The notes: generated by a model not told the origin, from the letters alone. Counted from the first letter of the stretch, positions 1 through 9,911 are shown. The stretch: DNA of 64,000 nucleotides from Fusibacillus kribbianus (GCF_030053595.1 NZ_JASGBQ010000001.1:162382-226381), one strand, 5' to 3'. Program-made: numbers and translations.

Positions 1-3000
1 CATACTGAGTGGCTACCTGGCCGTTCTCGAAGAGCTTTGCAAGCCACTCGTCGTTGGCAACAAAGCGTCCCTCTCCGTGGGAAGCCGGCGTGCAGTATAC
101 ACCGCCAAGCTCTGCCTGTCTCAGCCAGGGAGACTTGTTGGAAACCACCTTGGTGTAGACCATCTTGGAAATGTGGCGTCCGATGGTATTGTAGGTCAGG
201 GTCGGAGAATCTGCCTTCTGCTGACGGATCTCACCGTAAGGCACAAGTCCCAGCTTGATCAGTGCCTGGAAGCCGTTGCAGATACCGAGCATCAGACCGT
301 CTCTCTCATTGAGCAGCTTCTGAACTGCCTCGGTGATGCGGGCATTCCGGAACGCCGTCGCAAAGAATTTTGCGGAGCCCTCCGGCTCATCGCCTGCAGA
401 GAAGCCGCCGGGGAACATAACGATCTGCGCCTGGGAGATGGCTTTTTCAAAGATCTCCACAGAATCGCGGATATCCTCCGCCGTAATATTCTTCAGAACC
501 CTGGTGACCACGTTGGCGCCGGCCCGCTCAAAGGCCTTGGTGCTGTCATACTCGCAGTTGGTGCCGGGGAATACCGGAATAAATACCGTAGGCTTAGCCA
601 CTTTATTCTTACATACATATACGCTGTCTGCTTTGTAAAGGCTGTTCTTTACCTCAGTCTGCTCCACTCCGGAAACGGTGGGGAATACCTTTTCCAGAGG
701 TGCTTCCCAGGCCTTCTGCGCATCCGCAAGAGCAATGCTCATGGTGCAGTATTCGATGGCAGCCCGGTCAGTGACCTCACCGATGACGGTGTAGCGCCCG
801 GACAGCTGAGATACCTTGTCCGCAGGAACCTCGGCCACGATGTTGCCCCAGCCTGCTGCAAACAGATCCTCAGGAGCTACATTGTGCTCGATCTTCACAC
901 CCATGCGGTTTCCGAAGGCCATCTTTGTCACAGCCTCAGCTACGCCGTGACGCTCCACCTCATAGGCGGATATGATCTTACCGGCCTTGATATCTTCAAA
1001 GATCCTGCCGTACTGGTCCATGACCTGGCCATATACAGGCATATCGAATTCATCTCTGTCAATGGTAAAGAGTACCAGCTTGTTTCCTGCCTCTTTAAGC
1101 TCAGGAGTGATGACAGTCTTATCGCTGGCCACATCCACTGCGAAGGACACCAGAGTGGGCGGAACATCCAGCTCGTTGAAGGAACCGGACATACTGTCCT
1201 TGCCGCCGATGGAAGGAAGGCCGAAGCCAAGCTGTGCATCGTAGGCACCGAGGAGTGCGGAGAAGGGCTCGCCCCAGCGCTCCGGATCCTCTGTCATTCT
1301 GCGGAAATACTCCTGGAAGGTAAAGCGGATCTTTCCGTAATCGCCGCCTGCCGCCACGATCTTCGCCACAGAGGATACCACCGCATAAATAGCACCGTGG
1401 TAAGGGCTCCAGGAGGAAAGGTAAGGATCAAAGCCGTAGCTCATCATGGTAACAGTATCCGTCTTTCCTTTGAGAACCGGCAGCTTGGCCACCATGGACT
1501 GTGTCTCAGTCATCTGATATTTTCCGCCGTAGGGCATATATACGGAGCCTGCGCCGATGGAGCTGTCGAACATTTCCACCAGACCCTTCTGGGAGCAGAC
1601 ATTGAGATCCTTCATGGTCTCCATCCATTTTGCTTCCACATCGGAAACCGGTTCCTTGTCAAAGGGATTTCCGGCTCTGCAGGGAACCTTCACAGTCACA
1701 TCCGTCTCCTGATGAGCACCGTTGGTATCCAGGAAGGCTCTGCTCAGATCAACAATGGTCTTTCCTCTCCAGGACATCACAAGGCGGGGAGACTCGGTCA
1801 CCTCAGCCACCGGAATGGCCTCCAGATTTTCCTCATTGGCAAAGGCCAGGAACCTGTCCACATCCTTTTTGTCAACAACCACAGCCATACGCTCCTGGGA
1901 CTCGGAAATGGCGATCTCCGTGCCGTCCAGACCGGCGTATTTCTTCGGTACCTTATCCAGATCGATGACAAGGCCGTCTGCCAGCTCGCCGATGGCTACG
2001 GACACGCCGCCAGCACCGAAATCGTTGCATTTCTTGATGATCCGGCTGACCTCTTCCCTGCGGAACAGTCTCTGGATCTTACGCTCAGTAGGTGCATTTC
2101 CTTTCTGTACCTCAGCGCCGCAGGTCTCAATGGACTTTTCTGTGTGGACCTTGGAGGATCCGGTGGCACCGCCGCAGCCGTCACGGCCGGTACGGCCGCC
2201 CAGCAGGATGATGATATCGCCCGGATCGGAGGTCTCGCGGATCACTGCACGTCTGGGAGCTGCCCCCATCACTGCGCCGATCTCCATTCTCTTGGCGGCA
2301 TAATTGGGATGATAGATTTCTTTTACATAACCGGTTGCCAGACCGATCTGGTTTCCGTAGGAGCTGTAGCCGTGGGCCGCTCCGCGGACCAGCTTTTTCT
2401 GGGGAAGCTTGCCCTTCATGGTCTGGGAAACAGGCACTGTGGGATCGGCGGCGCCGGTCACACGCATGGCCTGGTACACATAGGTACGGCCAGACAGGGG
2501 ATCACGGATGGCTCCGCCCAGGCAGGTGGCAGCTCCGCCGAAGGGCTCGATCTCAGTGGGATGATTGTGAGTCTCATTCTTGAAGTTCACCAGCCATTCC
2601 TCGGTGACACCGTCGATCTCCACAGGCACCACAATACTGCAGGCGTTGATCTCGTCGGATTCCTCCTGATCAGCAAGCTTGCCTTCTTTTTTCAGCTTTC
2701 TCATGGCCATCAGCGCCAGATCCATCAGGCAGACAAACTTGTCGTCCCGCCCCTTAAAGATCTCGGCCCGGTCAGCCATATATCTGTCATAGGTGGCCTC
2801 CATGGGCTTTCTGTAATCGCCCTCGCCAAAGGTCACATTCTTAAGCTCCGTCTGGAAGGTGGTATGACGGCAGTGGTCGGACCAATAGGTGTCCAGCACA
2901 CGGATCTCCGTCATGGACGGCTCTCTCTTCTCCTCATTTTTAAAATAATTCTGGATATGAAGGAAGTCCTTGAAGGTCATGGCCAGATTCAGGGAATCGT

Positions 3001-3547
3001 AAAGCTCCTTGAATTCCTTCTCCTCCATCTCGGCAAAGCCCTCAAAAATCTTCACGTCAGCAGGCTCGTCAAACTTCGCAATGAGAGTCTCCGGCACCTC
3101 CTCGGAAGCCTCACGGCTGTCCACCGGGTTGATGCAGTGCTCCTTGATCGCCTCCTTCTCGGCCTCCGTCAGGATTCCCTCGATGACATAGGTAGTTGCA
3201 CTTCGGATAACGGGCTCCTCATTTTCATTCAAAAGCTTCACACACTGCTCCGCAGAGTCTGCCCGCTGGTCAAACTGTCCCGGCAGATATTCTACGGAAA
3301 ACACCGTATCCTCCGGCTTTCTCTCAAAATCGCCCTCATAAAGGATGTCCACCGGCGGTTCGGAAAAAATCGTTCCCCTGGATCTCTCATAAGTATCCTC
3401 GGACAGATTCTCCACATCGTAGCGGATCAGGACACGCACATTTTTCACTGTGCTGATCCCCAGATAGCTGCCGATCTCCTCCTTAAGCTCCTTCGCCTGA
3501 ACGGCAAAAGGCTTTTTCTTCTCCACATAGATACGTCTTACGCTCAT
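1..3547 (-). CDS. purL: Phosphoribosylformylglycinamidine synthase, single-chain (3' end outside window)
   Basis: Catalyses the ATP- and glutamine-dependent FGAR to FGAM step of de novo purine synthesis in the cytoplasm. The start ATG at 3547 follows GGAGG with a 5-base spacer. About 1182 codons are present; single-chain clostridial PurL proteins are near 1250 residues, so only the C-terminal end is missing. The synthetase half shows the DTYWSDHCRHTT and NFKNETHNHPTEIEPFGGAATC segments. The C-terminal class I glutaminase part shows GTNCEYD, GGFSAGDE, the nucleophile loop GICNGFQ and the PASHGEGRF histidine/glutamate site, so both catalytic halves look intact. A long open frame on the other strand across 77-3874 is a shadow of this gene. 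Confidence 0.95.
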   Translation of the reverse strand, partial: MSVRRIYVEKKKPFAVQAKELKEEIGSYLGISTVKNVRVLIRYDVENLSEDTYERSRGTIFSEPPVDILYEGDFERKPEDTVFSVEYLPGQFDQRADSAEQCVKLLNENEEPVIRSATTYVIEGILTEAEKEAIKEHCINPVDSREASEEVPETLIAKFDEPADVKIFEGFAEMEEKEFKELYDSLNLAMTFKDFLHIQNYFKNEEKREPSMTEIRVLDTYWSDHCRHTTFQTELKNVTFGEGDYRKPMEATYDRYMADRAEIFKGRDDKFVCLMDLALMAMRKLKKEGKLADQEESDEINACSIVVPVEIDGVTEEWLVNFKNETHNHPTEIEPFGGAATCLGGAIRDPLSGRTYVYQAMRVTGAADPTVPVSQTMKGKLPQKKLVRGAAHGYSSYGNQIGLATGYVKEIYHPNYAAKRMEIGAVMGAAPRRAVIRETSDPGDIIILLGGRTGRDGCGGATGSSKVHTEKSIETCGAEVQKGNAPTERKIQRLFRREEVSRIIKKCNDFGAGGVSVAIGELADGLVIDLDKVPKKYAGLDGTEIAISESQERMAVVVDKKDVDRFLAFANEENLEAIPVAEVTESPRLVMSWRGKTIVDLSRAFLDTNGAHQETDVTVKVPCRAGNPFDKEPVSDVEAKWMETMKDLNVCSQKGLVEMFDSSIGAGSVYMPYGGKYQMTETQSMVAKLPVLKGKTDTVTMMSYGFDPYLSSWSPYHGAIYAVVSSVAKIVAAGGDYGKIRFTFQEYFRRMTEDPERWGEPFSALLGAYDAQLGFGLPSIGGKDSMSGSFNELDVPPTLVSFAVDVASDKTVITPELKEAGNKLVLFTIDRDEFDMPVYGQVMDQYGRIFEDIKAGKIISAYEVERHGVAEAVTKMAFGNRMGVKIEHNVAPEDLFAAGWGNIVAEVPADKVSQLSGRYTVIGEVTDRAAIEYCTMSIALADAQKAWEAPLEKVFPTVSGVEQTEVKNSLYKADSVYVCKNKVAKPTVFIPVFPGTNCEYDSTKAFERAGANVVTRVLKNITAEDIRDSVEIFEKAISQAQIVMFPGGFSAGDEPEGSAKFFATAFRNARITEAVQKLLNERDGLMLGICNGFQALIKLGLVPYGEIRQQKADSPTLTYNTIGRHISKMVYTKVVSNKSPWLRQAELGGVYCTPASHGEGRFVANDEWLAKLFENGQVATQY

Positions 3548-3601
3548 AAGTACCTCCATGCCTTCCTGTGTTTTATAAAATGTATGATTAAAAACTGTTT
3601 C

Positions 3602-4321
3602 TTACAAAAGCCGGTCTGCGGTGAATACAAGCTCCGATTTCCCGCAGCCATCCTCAAAGCTGCTCCGATAAGTCTCAAAGCCTATGGTATCTGCCTTTGT
3701 CCCCTCATCCACCTTCAGATTTTCGATATTGCGGATATGCGCTTCTATCTTTTCCTTCGGATACTTCCGGCTGCTGTGGCCGCAGAGATACCAGGAAAAA
3801 TCCACCTGCATGGTCTCCTTCAGTGTCTCATAAAGCTCCCTCATGGACAGCGCACCGTAATTGAAAAGCCATAGTTCTTCATTGAGGGCATCCCCTGCGA
3901 TCAGAAGTTTCTCCTCCTTCAGAAGAAGCCCGATGGAGCCCTTCGTGTGTCCTGCCAGCGAGATGACCTCCAGATGGACATCTCCCAGGGAAAGACTGCT
4001 CCCCACCTGTATGTCCCTAAGCTCACAGGTCCGTTCTTCATGCTCCTCGAAGTGTTCTATGACATCCCACTCATCCTTCCGGGCATACACCACATCAAAC
4101 CAGTGGTTGCCTCCGATATGATCCGGATGCCCGTGACTGTTGATCACCAGATAGGGGGTGGAAACATGTGCCTCCACAAACGCCCGCAGATTTCGATTCC
4201 CGTACCCGGTATCGATGAGCGCTGCCAGTTCGCTGCCTCTCACAAGCGTACAGAAAACTCCGTGGTCCTCTTCGATCTGCCAGACCCGATCACTGATCTT
4301 CGTACAGGAAAACAGCTCCAT
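3602..4321 (-). CDS. MBL-fold metallohydrolase
   Basis: A 239-residue metallo-beta-lactamase-fold hydrolase. The zinc motif INSHGHPDHIGG (HxHxDH) lies near residue 60, a further histidine near 123 (LAGHTKGS) and the bridging aspartate in LIAGDAL near 143, so a dinuclear metal site is expected. There is no signal peptide, so it is cytoplasmic. The start at 4321 has AAAGGAG five bases upstream. It lies 54 bases upstream of purL in the same direction but has its own TTGACT-N17-TATGAT promoter. The substrate cannot be told: glyoxalase II-like, lactonase and RNase-like members share this fold. Confidence 0.85.
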   Translation of the reverse strand: MELFSCTKISDRVWQIEEDHGVFCTLVRGSELAALIDTGYGNRNLRAFVEAHVSTPYLVINSHGHPDHIGGNHWFDVVYARKDEWDVIEHFEEHEERTCELRDIQVGSSLSLGDVHLEVISLAGHTKGSIGLLLKEEKLLIAGDALNEELWLFNYGALSMRELYETLKETMQVDFSWYLCGHSSRKYPKEKIEAHIRNIENLKVDEGTKADTIGFETYRSSFEDGCGKSELVFTADRLL

Positions 4322-4389
4322 GTCGTCTCCTTTCCATTATACACCTGCCATACTTTCTTGTCATTTTATTTTGGCAGTTGTCCGTTCCT

Positions 4390-4418
4390 ATCATATTTCA
4401 TTTTCTGCGGAAAGTCAA
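4390..4418 (-). promoter_or_regulatory. Sigma-A promoter of the MBL-fold gene
   Basis: TTGACT (4413-4418) and TATGAT (4390-4395) read on the minus strand with a 17-base spacer. A second TATAAT-like box lies just upstream of the ribosome binding site. Confidence 0.6.
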
Positions 4419-4480
4419 TTTCCCAGTCGCAAATTCAGGGCAAATCGGAGAAATTCGGCCATTTCACAAAAAACCATCCG

Positions 4481-4509
4481 TTGACAGCCGCTTCCCTCTC
4501 CGATATGAT
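4481..4509 (+). promoter_or_regulatory. Sigma-A promoter of the CPBP protease gene
   Basis: TTGACA at 4481-4486 and TATGAT at 4504-4509 with a 17-base spacer. The ribosome binding site GGAGGAAG follows at 4527, just before the ATG at 4538. Confidence 0.7.
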
Positions 4510-4537
4510 AGAACCATCACGCCTTCGGAGGAAGCTC

Positions 4538-5341
4538 ATGAACACGATTCTTAAAAAGCTGCTCACCATACTCTGTTTTCTTGTTTGTCCCGTTCTGCTC
4601 TATGAGCTGATCGTGTTTTTCATAGCCGGTCTTTTTAAGGTCCTGCTTCTTTCCCTGGAGGCAGATTCTGCTGCCGCCCTGTTCCTCAACAGGAATCTGC
4701 CCCTTCTGTATTCCGGTATCGGTGCTTCCCTCGCCGCCCTGATCCTGGGCTTTCTTTATCTGAGCTTTAAAAAACAGACCGGAGTTCCGTCTTCTGCGCG
4801 GACCTTTCCGGTCTATGGATATTTCTATGTGATTTTTCTCGGAGCCGCAGGGGCCATCTTCTTCAATCTCCTGCTGGAGCTTTCCAGGCTTCCCGAGCTT
4901 TTTCCCACCACTGAGACCATCCGGACAGTCACAGAGGCTTCCCATCCCATGATCTATTTTCTGGTGGTCTGCCTGATCATTCCCGTCACCGAGGAGCTCT
5001 GCTTCCGCGGACTGGGCTTCTTTCACCTGCGCAGGCAGTTCAGCTATCTGACCTCGGCCCTTCTCACTGCCCTGGCCTTCGGCATCTTCCACGGCAATGC
5101 CCCTCAGACCCTTTACGGCTTCTGCATGGGGATCCTGCTGGCTCATACGGCCGAATCCTGCCAGAACCTGTTTTCCCTCTTTCTCTTTCACTGGTCCGCC
5201 AATGTGGTATCCTTTTCCTTTCTCGGACGCCCCGCCGAGCAGACGCTCATGTACTCTCTGCCCATCCTGGGTCTTTCCGGAATCGCCTGCGTGTGGCTGT
5301 ATTACCGGGTGAGAGGATTAAAAGGAGAGCCCATTTCATAA
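4538..5341 (+). CDS. CPBP family intramembrane metalloprotease
   Basis: A 267-residue membrane protein with about seven or eight hydrophobic segments, beginning with MNTILKKLLTILCFLVC. It carries the CPBP (CAAX protease and bacteriocin-processing) signature: EELCFRG (EExxxR) near residue 153, FGIFHGN (FxxxH) near 184 and HWSAN (HxxxN) near 222. The family cleaves substrates inside the membrane and includes CAAX-type proteases and bacteriocin immunity proteins; the substrate here is unknown. The frame extends upstream to 3947, but GGAGGAAG and a consensus promoter fix the start at 4538. It ends 30 bases from a convergent gene. Confidence 0.85.
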   Translation: MNTILKKLLTILCFLVCPVLLYELIVFFIAGLFKVLLLSLEADSAAALFLNRNLPLLYSGIGASLAALILGFLYLSFKKQTGVPSSARTFPVYGYFYVIFLGAAGAIFFNLLLELSRLPELFPTTETIRTVTEASHPMIYFLVVCLIIPVTEELCFRGLGFFHLRRQFSYLTSALLTALAFGIFHGNAPQTLYGFCMGILLAHTAESCQNLFSLFLFHWSANVVSFSFLGRPAEQTLMYSLPILGLSGIACVWLYYRVRGLKGEPIS

Positions 5342-5371
5342 AGAGCCCCTTTCAGCTTCCGTGGATAATGG

Positions 5372-6187
5372 TTATTCTTTCTCTTCCCCGAAGGACTCGC
5401 CCGTCCCGTTGGCCTCCACCACGGACAGGGCATCCATGGAGATCTTCATGATATCCTTCGTCATATCTTCACTGAGGTTCATTTTTTTCGCCACCTCGGC
5501 GAGAGTCGCCTCCCGTCCCAGTTCCTCCACAAGCTCCTCCGTCGCCTTCATGATGGCATTGGCCTGGGCGGCCAGATAGCTTCCTGTGTCAGCCTGGCCG
5601 GTCTGCTCCGCGAGGACAGCCTCCATGGCGCTGCAGATCTCCCTTGTGATATGGACGCCGAAATCTCCGCCGTCAAAGGATTCCATGGCCATGAGAAGGG
5701 CCATGTTTCCCTCCTGCACCAGGTCTGCCATGAGTACGCCCCGGCCGGCGTATTCCTTTGCCAGCTCCACCACCCGGGCAAGATGGCCCTCTGCCAGACG
5801 GTTCCTTGCCGCCCGGTCGCCGGATGCCAGCGCCCCGAGAAGCATATCCAGCTCCTGCTCCCGGATCTCCTCGATGGCAGCAAGCTCCTCCAGATACATC
5901 TGATAGCATCTGGAATCCTCACCGGTCAGTTTTTTCGCAGGAGCCTCCTTTTCCCGCTCTTCCTTTCCGCCCTTCAGATAGGAAATACTTTCCTTGTCGC
6001 TGTCATGCCCATCTACCGAGATCTGATTCAGTTCCAGGTAACTGTAGATCAGATTCCATTGATCCTCCGAAAGCTCCCATCCCGAAAAACACTCTCTGAT
6101 CTCCTGCTCGGTCACCTTAAGTCCGGAGCCCTTTGCCAGGAGAAGAAGCTCACCCAAAGCCTCCTTAAATGCTGCCTGCTGTTCCAT
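5372..6187 (-). CDS. Sigma-70-like protein without region 4
   Basis: 271 residues. The middle (about 100-190) resembles sigma-70 region 2: the YLEELAAIEEIREQE start, LVQEGNMALLMAMESFD and an HITREICSAME segment. Residues about 205-255 resemble region 3 (EELVEELGREATLAEVAKKMNLSED). No region 4 helix-turn-helix follows, so -35 recognition should be absent. The first ~90 residues are acidic and may match region 1.1. The start at 6187 is chosen because AGGAAAGG precedes it; the frame opens ten codons earlier. It could be a degenerate sigma factor or a polymerase-binding regulator. Confidence 0.6.
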   Translation of the reverse strand: MEQQAAFKEALGELLLLAKGSGLKVTEQEIRECFSGWELSEDQWNLIYSYLELNQISVDGHDSDKESISYLKGGKEEREKEAPAKKLTGEDSRCYQMYLEELAAIEEIREQELDMLLGALASGDRAARNRLAEGHLARVVELAKEYAGRGVLMADLVQEGNMALLMAMESFDGGDFGVHITREICSAMEAVLAEQTGQADTGSYLAAQANAIMKATEELVEELGREATLAEVAKKMNLSEDMTKDIMKISMDALSVVEANGTGESFGEEKE

Positions 6188-6264
6188 AATCTGTCCTTTC
6201 CTGCTTTCTTTCCACACTTAAGCAGCCCTCTGCTGCTCCTGTCGTCACTGAAACGCCGTATCTT

Positions 6265-7137
6265 CTAATGCCGGCGGAATTTTTCCTTGATAATCGCCTC
6301 GGAAGTCTCCAGAATTCCGTCGAGGCGCGGTTTATCCCCGTCTGCTGCGGCAAGAAGGTATTCATACTCGCTGAAAAGTCCCTCCACATGGGGAACCGTC
6401 ACAGCCCCTGCATCGCTTCCCAGGCCCACATGGACTCCCATGGCAAATGCCTTTCGCACGTTATCTGTCTGCATTGCCACGATCTTAGCGATCACGGTTT
6501 CATCAAACAGCCCCTTTCCAGCCAGATTTCCCACCGGGGAAATCGTGGGGATCCAGACCGTATCCCGCTCTGCCAGAAGGGAAAGCTCCTCCTCTCCCAT
6601 ATAGGCGCCGTGTTCAATGCTGTCCACTCCGCTTAAAATGGCATCACGGATCGTTTCCGCCCGGTTCACATGAACCATGACCGCGAAGCCTTCTTCATGA
6701 CAAATGTGAACCAGCTCCTTCATTTCCGTGCCGGGAAGACCTGTCCCCGTGATCCTTCCGTATGTATTAAAATCCAGGAGTCCCGAAAACATGATCTTGA
6801 TAAAATCCGCCCCGGCCTTCGCCGCCTTTTTCACCAAAGCGGCAAACTCCGGCAGTGTCTCATATTCCAGTCCGACAATGCTGCCGTAATGGCCTTTTTT
6901 GTGAATGGCAAATACCGGGGAGCGGTAATCGATCCCATACTCCCCGGCAATCCCTGCTGCATAAGATGCCACTCCCAGATAATCGCCGCCCTCTCTGAAG
7001 AAGGTGATCCCAGCATCCCGATAAGCCGCAAGGCGGTTTTGTACCACCTCCTTGTCAACTCCGTTTTTGTGGCGAGCCACAGCTTCTTTATAATTGACGC
7101 CGTTCATAAAAATATGTCCGTGGCATTCTCCGAACAT
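6265..7137 (-). CDS. Amidohydrolase family protein
   Basis: A 290-residue metal-dependent amidohydrolase. Metal-site elements visible are HGHIFM (HxH) at residue 5, a lysine in DFIKIMFSG near 125, MVHVNR near 157, SIEHGAYMG near 178 and GLGSDAGAV near 240. The small beta-sandwich domain that usually precedes the barrel in urease/dihydroorotase-type members is missing, so the protein is nearly a bare barrel. It is the last gene of the nadE-upp operon, 15 bases after upp; a GGAAGGAAG ribosome site lies in that gap. The substrate is unknown; the nucleotide-salvage context is only a hint. Confidence 0.75.
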   Translation of the reverse strand: MFGECHGHIFMNGVNYKEAVARHKNGVDKEVVQNRLAAYRDAGITFFREGGDYLGVASYAAGIAGEYGIDYRSPVFAIHKKGHYGSIVGLEYETLPEFAALVKKAAKAGADFIKIMFSGLLDFNTYGRITGTGLPGTEMKELVHICHEEGFAVMVHVNRAETIRDAILSGVDSIEHGAYMGEEELSLLAERDTVWIPTISPVGNLAGKGLFDETVIAKIVAMQTDNVRKAFAMGVHVGLGSDAGAVTVPHVEGLFSEYEYLLAAADGDKPRLDGILETSEAIIKEKFRRH

Positions 7138-7152
7138 TGCAATACTTCCTTC

Positions 7153-7782
7153 CTACTTGGTTCCGAAAATCCGGTCTCCGGCATCGCCCAGACCGGGACA
7201 GATATACGCATTTGCATTGAGCTCTCTGTCCACATGTCCGCAGTAGATCTGCACATCGGGATGGGCCTCTCTCAGCCGTTTGATTCCCTCGGGAGCGCCG
7301 ATAATGCAGAGGAATTTGATCTGCTTTCCGCCCCGCTCCTTGATAAAGTCAATGGCCGCCACCGCAGAGCCGCCCGTTGCCAGCATGGGATCCACCACCG
7401 TCACAAGACGCTGTCCGATGGACTCCGGCAGCTTGCAGTAATACTCTCTGGGCTCATGGGTCTCCGGATCTCTGTAAAGTCCGATATGGCCCACCTTTGC
7501 CGACGGCACAAGAGTCAGAATTCCGTTGACCATGCCAAGGCCGGCGCGGAGGATCGGAACCACCGCCAGCTTCTTTCCGGAGATCATCGGCGTTTTACAG
7601 GTCTCGATGGGAGTCGTCACCTCCACCTCCTCCATGGGCAGATCCCGAAAGGCCTCATAGCCCATCAGAACTGCGATCTCTTCCACCAGCTTACGGAACT
7701 CATTGGTTCCTGTCTGGTAATCCCTCAGCATGGAGATCTTGTGCTGAATCAGCGGGTGATCCATAATAAATACGTTTTCCAT
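7153..7782 (-). CDS. upp: Uracil phosphoribosyltransferase
   Basis: Makes UMP from uracil and PRPP in pyrimidine salvage. 209 residues, the usual length. Seen are [13 protein letters not shown] near residue 75, the PRPP loop [12 protein letters not shown] near 130 and the uracil-binding ending [17 protein letters not shown]. The start at 7782 has AAAGGGG upstream, and [15 protein letters not shown] matches the family's usual N-terminus; seven extra upstream codons in frame were rejected. It overlaps nothing and sits 17 bases after the small Cys protein. Confidence 0.95.
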   Translation of the reverse strand: MENVFIMDHPLIQHKISMLRDYQTGTNEFRKLVEEIAVLMGYEAFRDLPMEEVEVTTPIETCKTPMISGKKLAVVPILRAGLGMVNGILTLVPSAKVGHIGLYRDPETHEPREYYCKLPESIGQRLVTVVDPMLATGGSAVAAIDFIKERGGKQIKFLCIIGAPEGIKRLREAHPDVQIYCGHVDRELNANAYICPGLGDAGDRIFGTK

Positions 7783-7799
7783 ATGTACCCCTTTCCGGC

Positions 7800-7982
7800 T
7801 CACATCTGTTTCCGCACAATCTGATACTCGTCGTCCAGCTGGTAGTAAGGGCAGTCGGAAAAGCTGCTCCTTAAAAACCGTTCCATCTCGTCCTCGTCCA
7901 GATTGGCCTCACAGACGTAATAGCCATAATCCTCATCGTATATATAGTTTGCACAGCTTTCACAATTTGATATCCGGCCCAT
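7800..7982 (-). CDS. Small cysteine-containing protein (DUF6472-like)
   Basis: A 60-residue acidic protein, likely of the DUF6472 group common in Lachnospiraceae. The cysteines CESC (8 and 11), C24 and C44 could bind a metal ion such as zinc. The ATG immediately follows the nadE stop codon, so translation is probably coupled. The conserved place between nadE and upp argues that it is a real gene; its function is unknown. Confidence 0.75.
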   Translation of the reverse strand: MGRISNCESCANYIYDEDYGYYVCEANLDEDEMERFLRSSFSDCPYYQLDDEYQIVRKQM

Positions 7983-9911
7983 TTATTGTAATGCCTCCAC
8001 TTCCGAAAGCCACAGTCTGGCACAGGCATCACTGGGCATCCGCAGATCTCCTCTGGGAGAAACCGCCACGCTTCCCACCTTCGGCCCGTCAGGCAGACAG
8101 GAGCGCTTGAACTGCTGGGAAAAGAATCTCCGGTAGAAGGTATTCAGCCATTTTAAGATGGTATCCTTCTCATAAATACCTTCGAAGGCGATCTTTGCCA
8201 GCCGGTAAATCTTCGCCGGCCGGTAGCCGAACCGAAGAATGTAATAAAGGAAGAAATCATGAAGCTCATAAGGCCCCACAATATCCTCTGTTTTCTGAGA
8301 AATCTTTCCGTCCTCCGGCGGCAGAAGCTCCGGGCTCACCGGGGTATCCAGAATATCGAGAAGGATCCCCTTAAGGACCTCATCCCCGCAGGTATCCGCA
8401 TAATAGCGTACCAGATGGCGCACCAGCGTCTTGGGGACGGAGGCATTCACCCCGTACATGGACATGTGATCGCCGTTGTAGGTGGCCCATCCGAGAGCCA
8501 GCTCCGACATGTCGCCGGTACCGATCACCATACCGCCGCCCTTGTTGGCGATATCCATAAGGACCTGGGTCCGCTCTCTGGCCTGGCTGTTTTCATAGGT
8601 GACCGAATGATCAGCCGGATCATGGCCGATATCCTCAAAATGAACGGTCACCGCCCGGCGGATATCCACCTCTCTCAGCTTTGCCCCCAGGATCCTGGTC
8701 AGCTGGCAGGCATTGGTGTAGGTCCTGTCCGTGGTTCCGAAGCAGGGCATGGTCACCGCCGTGATACAGCTTCTGGGAAGATCCAGAAGATCAAAGGCCC
8801 TGGCTGTTACCAGAAGAGCCAGCGTGGAATCGAGGCCGCCGGAAATTCCCACCACCGCATTTTTGCAGCCTGTGTGGGCAAGACGCTTTTTCAAGCCCAT
8901 AGCCTGGATGGAAAGGATCTCCTCGCAGCGCCTGTCCCGATCCTCCTTATTCCCCGGCACAAAGGGAGCCGGGTCCACAAAACGCTCCAGCTTCAGAGGC
9001 TCCTTTCCGAGAGCAAAGGAGACCTTCATATAGCCTGTATCATCCATGGGACCGAAGGTGGTCTGTCGGCGTCTCTCATTGCGGATCCTTTCCAGATCCA
9101 TATCAGCACAGAGAAGACCGCCTTTAAACCGCGCCGACTCTCCGAGAAGAGTTCCGTCCTCATAGATCAGATTATGGGCCGCAAACACCAGGTCTGTGGA
9201 GGATTCCCCCTCGCCGGCGTCCGCATAGATATATCCGCACACCAGTCTGGCCGACTGATTGCCGATGAGACTCCTCCGGTAAATGTCTTTGCCCGTGGTC
9301 TCATCACTGGCCGAGGAGTTGACAATCAGCGTGGCTCCTGCCAGCGCGTGACGGTTGCTGGGCGGATTGGGGATCCACACATCCTCACAGACCTCCGCAC
9401 CGATGATCAGCTCCTCCATATTCATGCAGGTGAACAGAAGCTTTGTGCCCATGGGAATAAAGTCAACCATTCCGCTTGCCAGCTCCACCTTTTCCATGAC
9501 AGGGCTCTCATTTCCGCTTTTGAAATGTCTTGCCTCATAAAATTCCGAATAATTGGGGATGGCCGTTTTGGGAACAAGCCCCAGGATCTGACCGTCCTTC
9601 AACGCTGCCATCACGTTGTAAAGCTGACCGGCCCGCATCCAGGGCAGCCCCACAAAGATCAGCATGTCCCAGTCCTTCGTATGATCCGCCAGCACGGAAA
9701 GCTCCCGCCTCGCCGCGGCCAGCAGCGTATCCTGCAGAAACAGATCGCTGCAGGTATAACCGGTCAGACAAAGCTCCGGAAATACAAGGACCTTCACCTG
9801 TCTGGCCGCCGCCGCCCGGCAAAGCTCCTCGATCTGATTTCTGTTGTACTCCGGATCCGCAACCCGAATGTTCGGTGTGGCGGCTGCAACTCGAATAAAT
9901 CCCTGCTCCAT
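7983..9911 (-). CDS. nadE: Glutamine-dependent NAD+ synthase
   Basis: Final step of NAD synthesis: deamido-NAD, ATP and glutamine to NAD+. 642 residues, the length of the two-domain enzyme. The N-terminal nitrilase-type glutaminase (1-~290) shows the catalytic Glu (VFPELCLTGYT, ~46), Lys (LVPKTAIPNY, ~122) and Cys (GAEVCEDVWIP, ~175). The synthetase domain follows with the ATP loop GISGGLDSTLAL near residue 356 and GTGDMSELALGW near 470. The start has GGGAGAATAAGG upstream. It is first in an operon with the small Cys protein, upp and the amidohydrolase. Confidence 0.95.
   Translation of the reverse strand: MEQGFIRVAAATPNIRVADPEYNRNQIEELCRAAAARQVKVLVFPELCLTGYTCSDLFLQDTLLAAARRELSVLADHTKDWDMLIFVGLPWMRAGQLYNVMAALKDGQILGLVPKTAIPNYSEFYEARHFKSGNESPVMEKVELASGMVDFIPMGTKLLFTCMNMEELIIGAEVCEDVWIPNPPSNRHALAGATLIVNSSASDETTGKDIYRRSLIGNQSARLVCGYIYADAGEGESSTDLVFAAHNLIYEDGTLLGESARFKGGLLCADMDLERIRNERRRQTTFGPMDDTGYMKVSFALGKEPLKLERFVDPAPFVPGNKEDRDRRCEEILSIQAMGLKKRLAHTGCKNAVVGISGGLDSTLALLVTARAFDLLDLPRSCITAVTMPCFGTTDRTYTNACQLTRILGAKLREVDIRRAVTVHFEDIGHDPADHSVTYENSQARERTQVLMDIANKGGGMVIGTGDMSELALGWATYNGDHMSMYGVNASVPKTLVRHLVRYYADTCGDEVLKGILLDILDTPVSPELLPPEDGKISQKTEDIVGPYELHDFFLYYILRFGYRPAKIYRLAKIAFEGIYEKDTILKWLNTFYRRFFSQQFKRSCLPDGPKVGSVAVSPRGDLRMPSDACARLWLSEVEALQ

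Noticed and set aside
77..3874. 1265-residue open frame on the plus strand
   Set aside because: Antisense shadow of purL; the minus strand gives a full PurL with catalytic motifs and a ribosome site.
4517..5191. 224-residue minus-strand frame
   Set aside because: Antisense to the CPBP protease gene; low-complexity composition.
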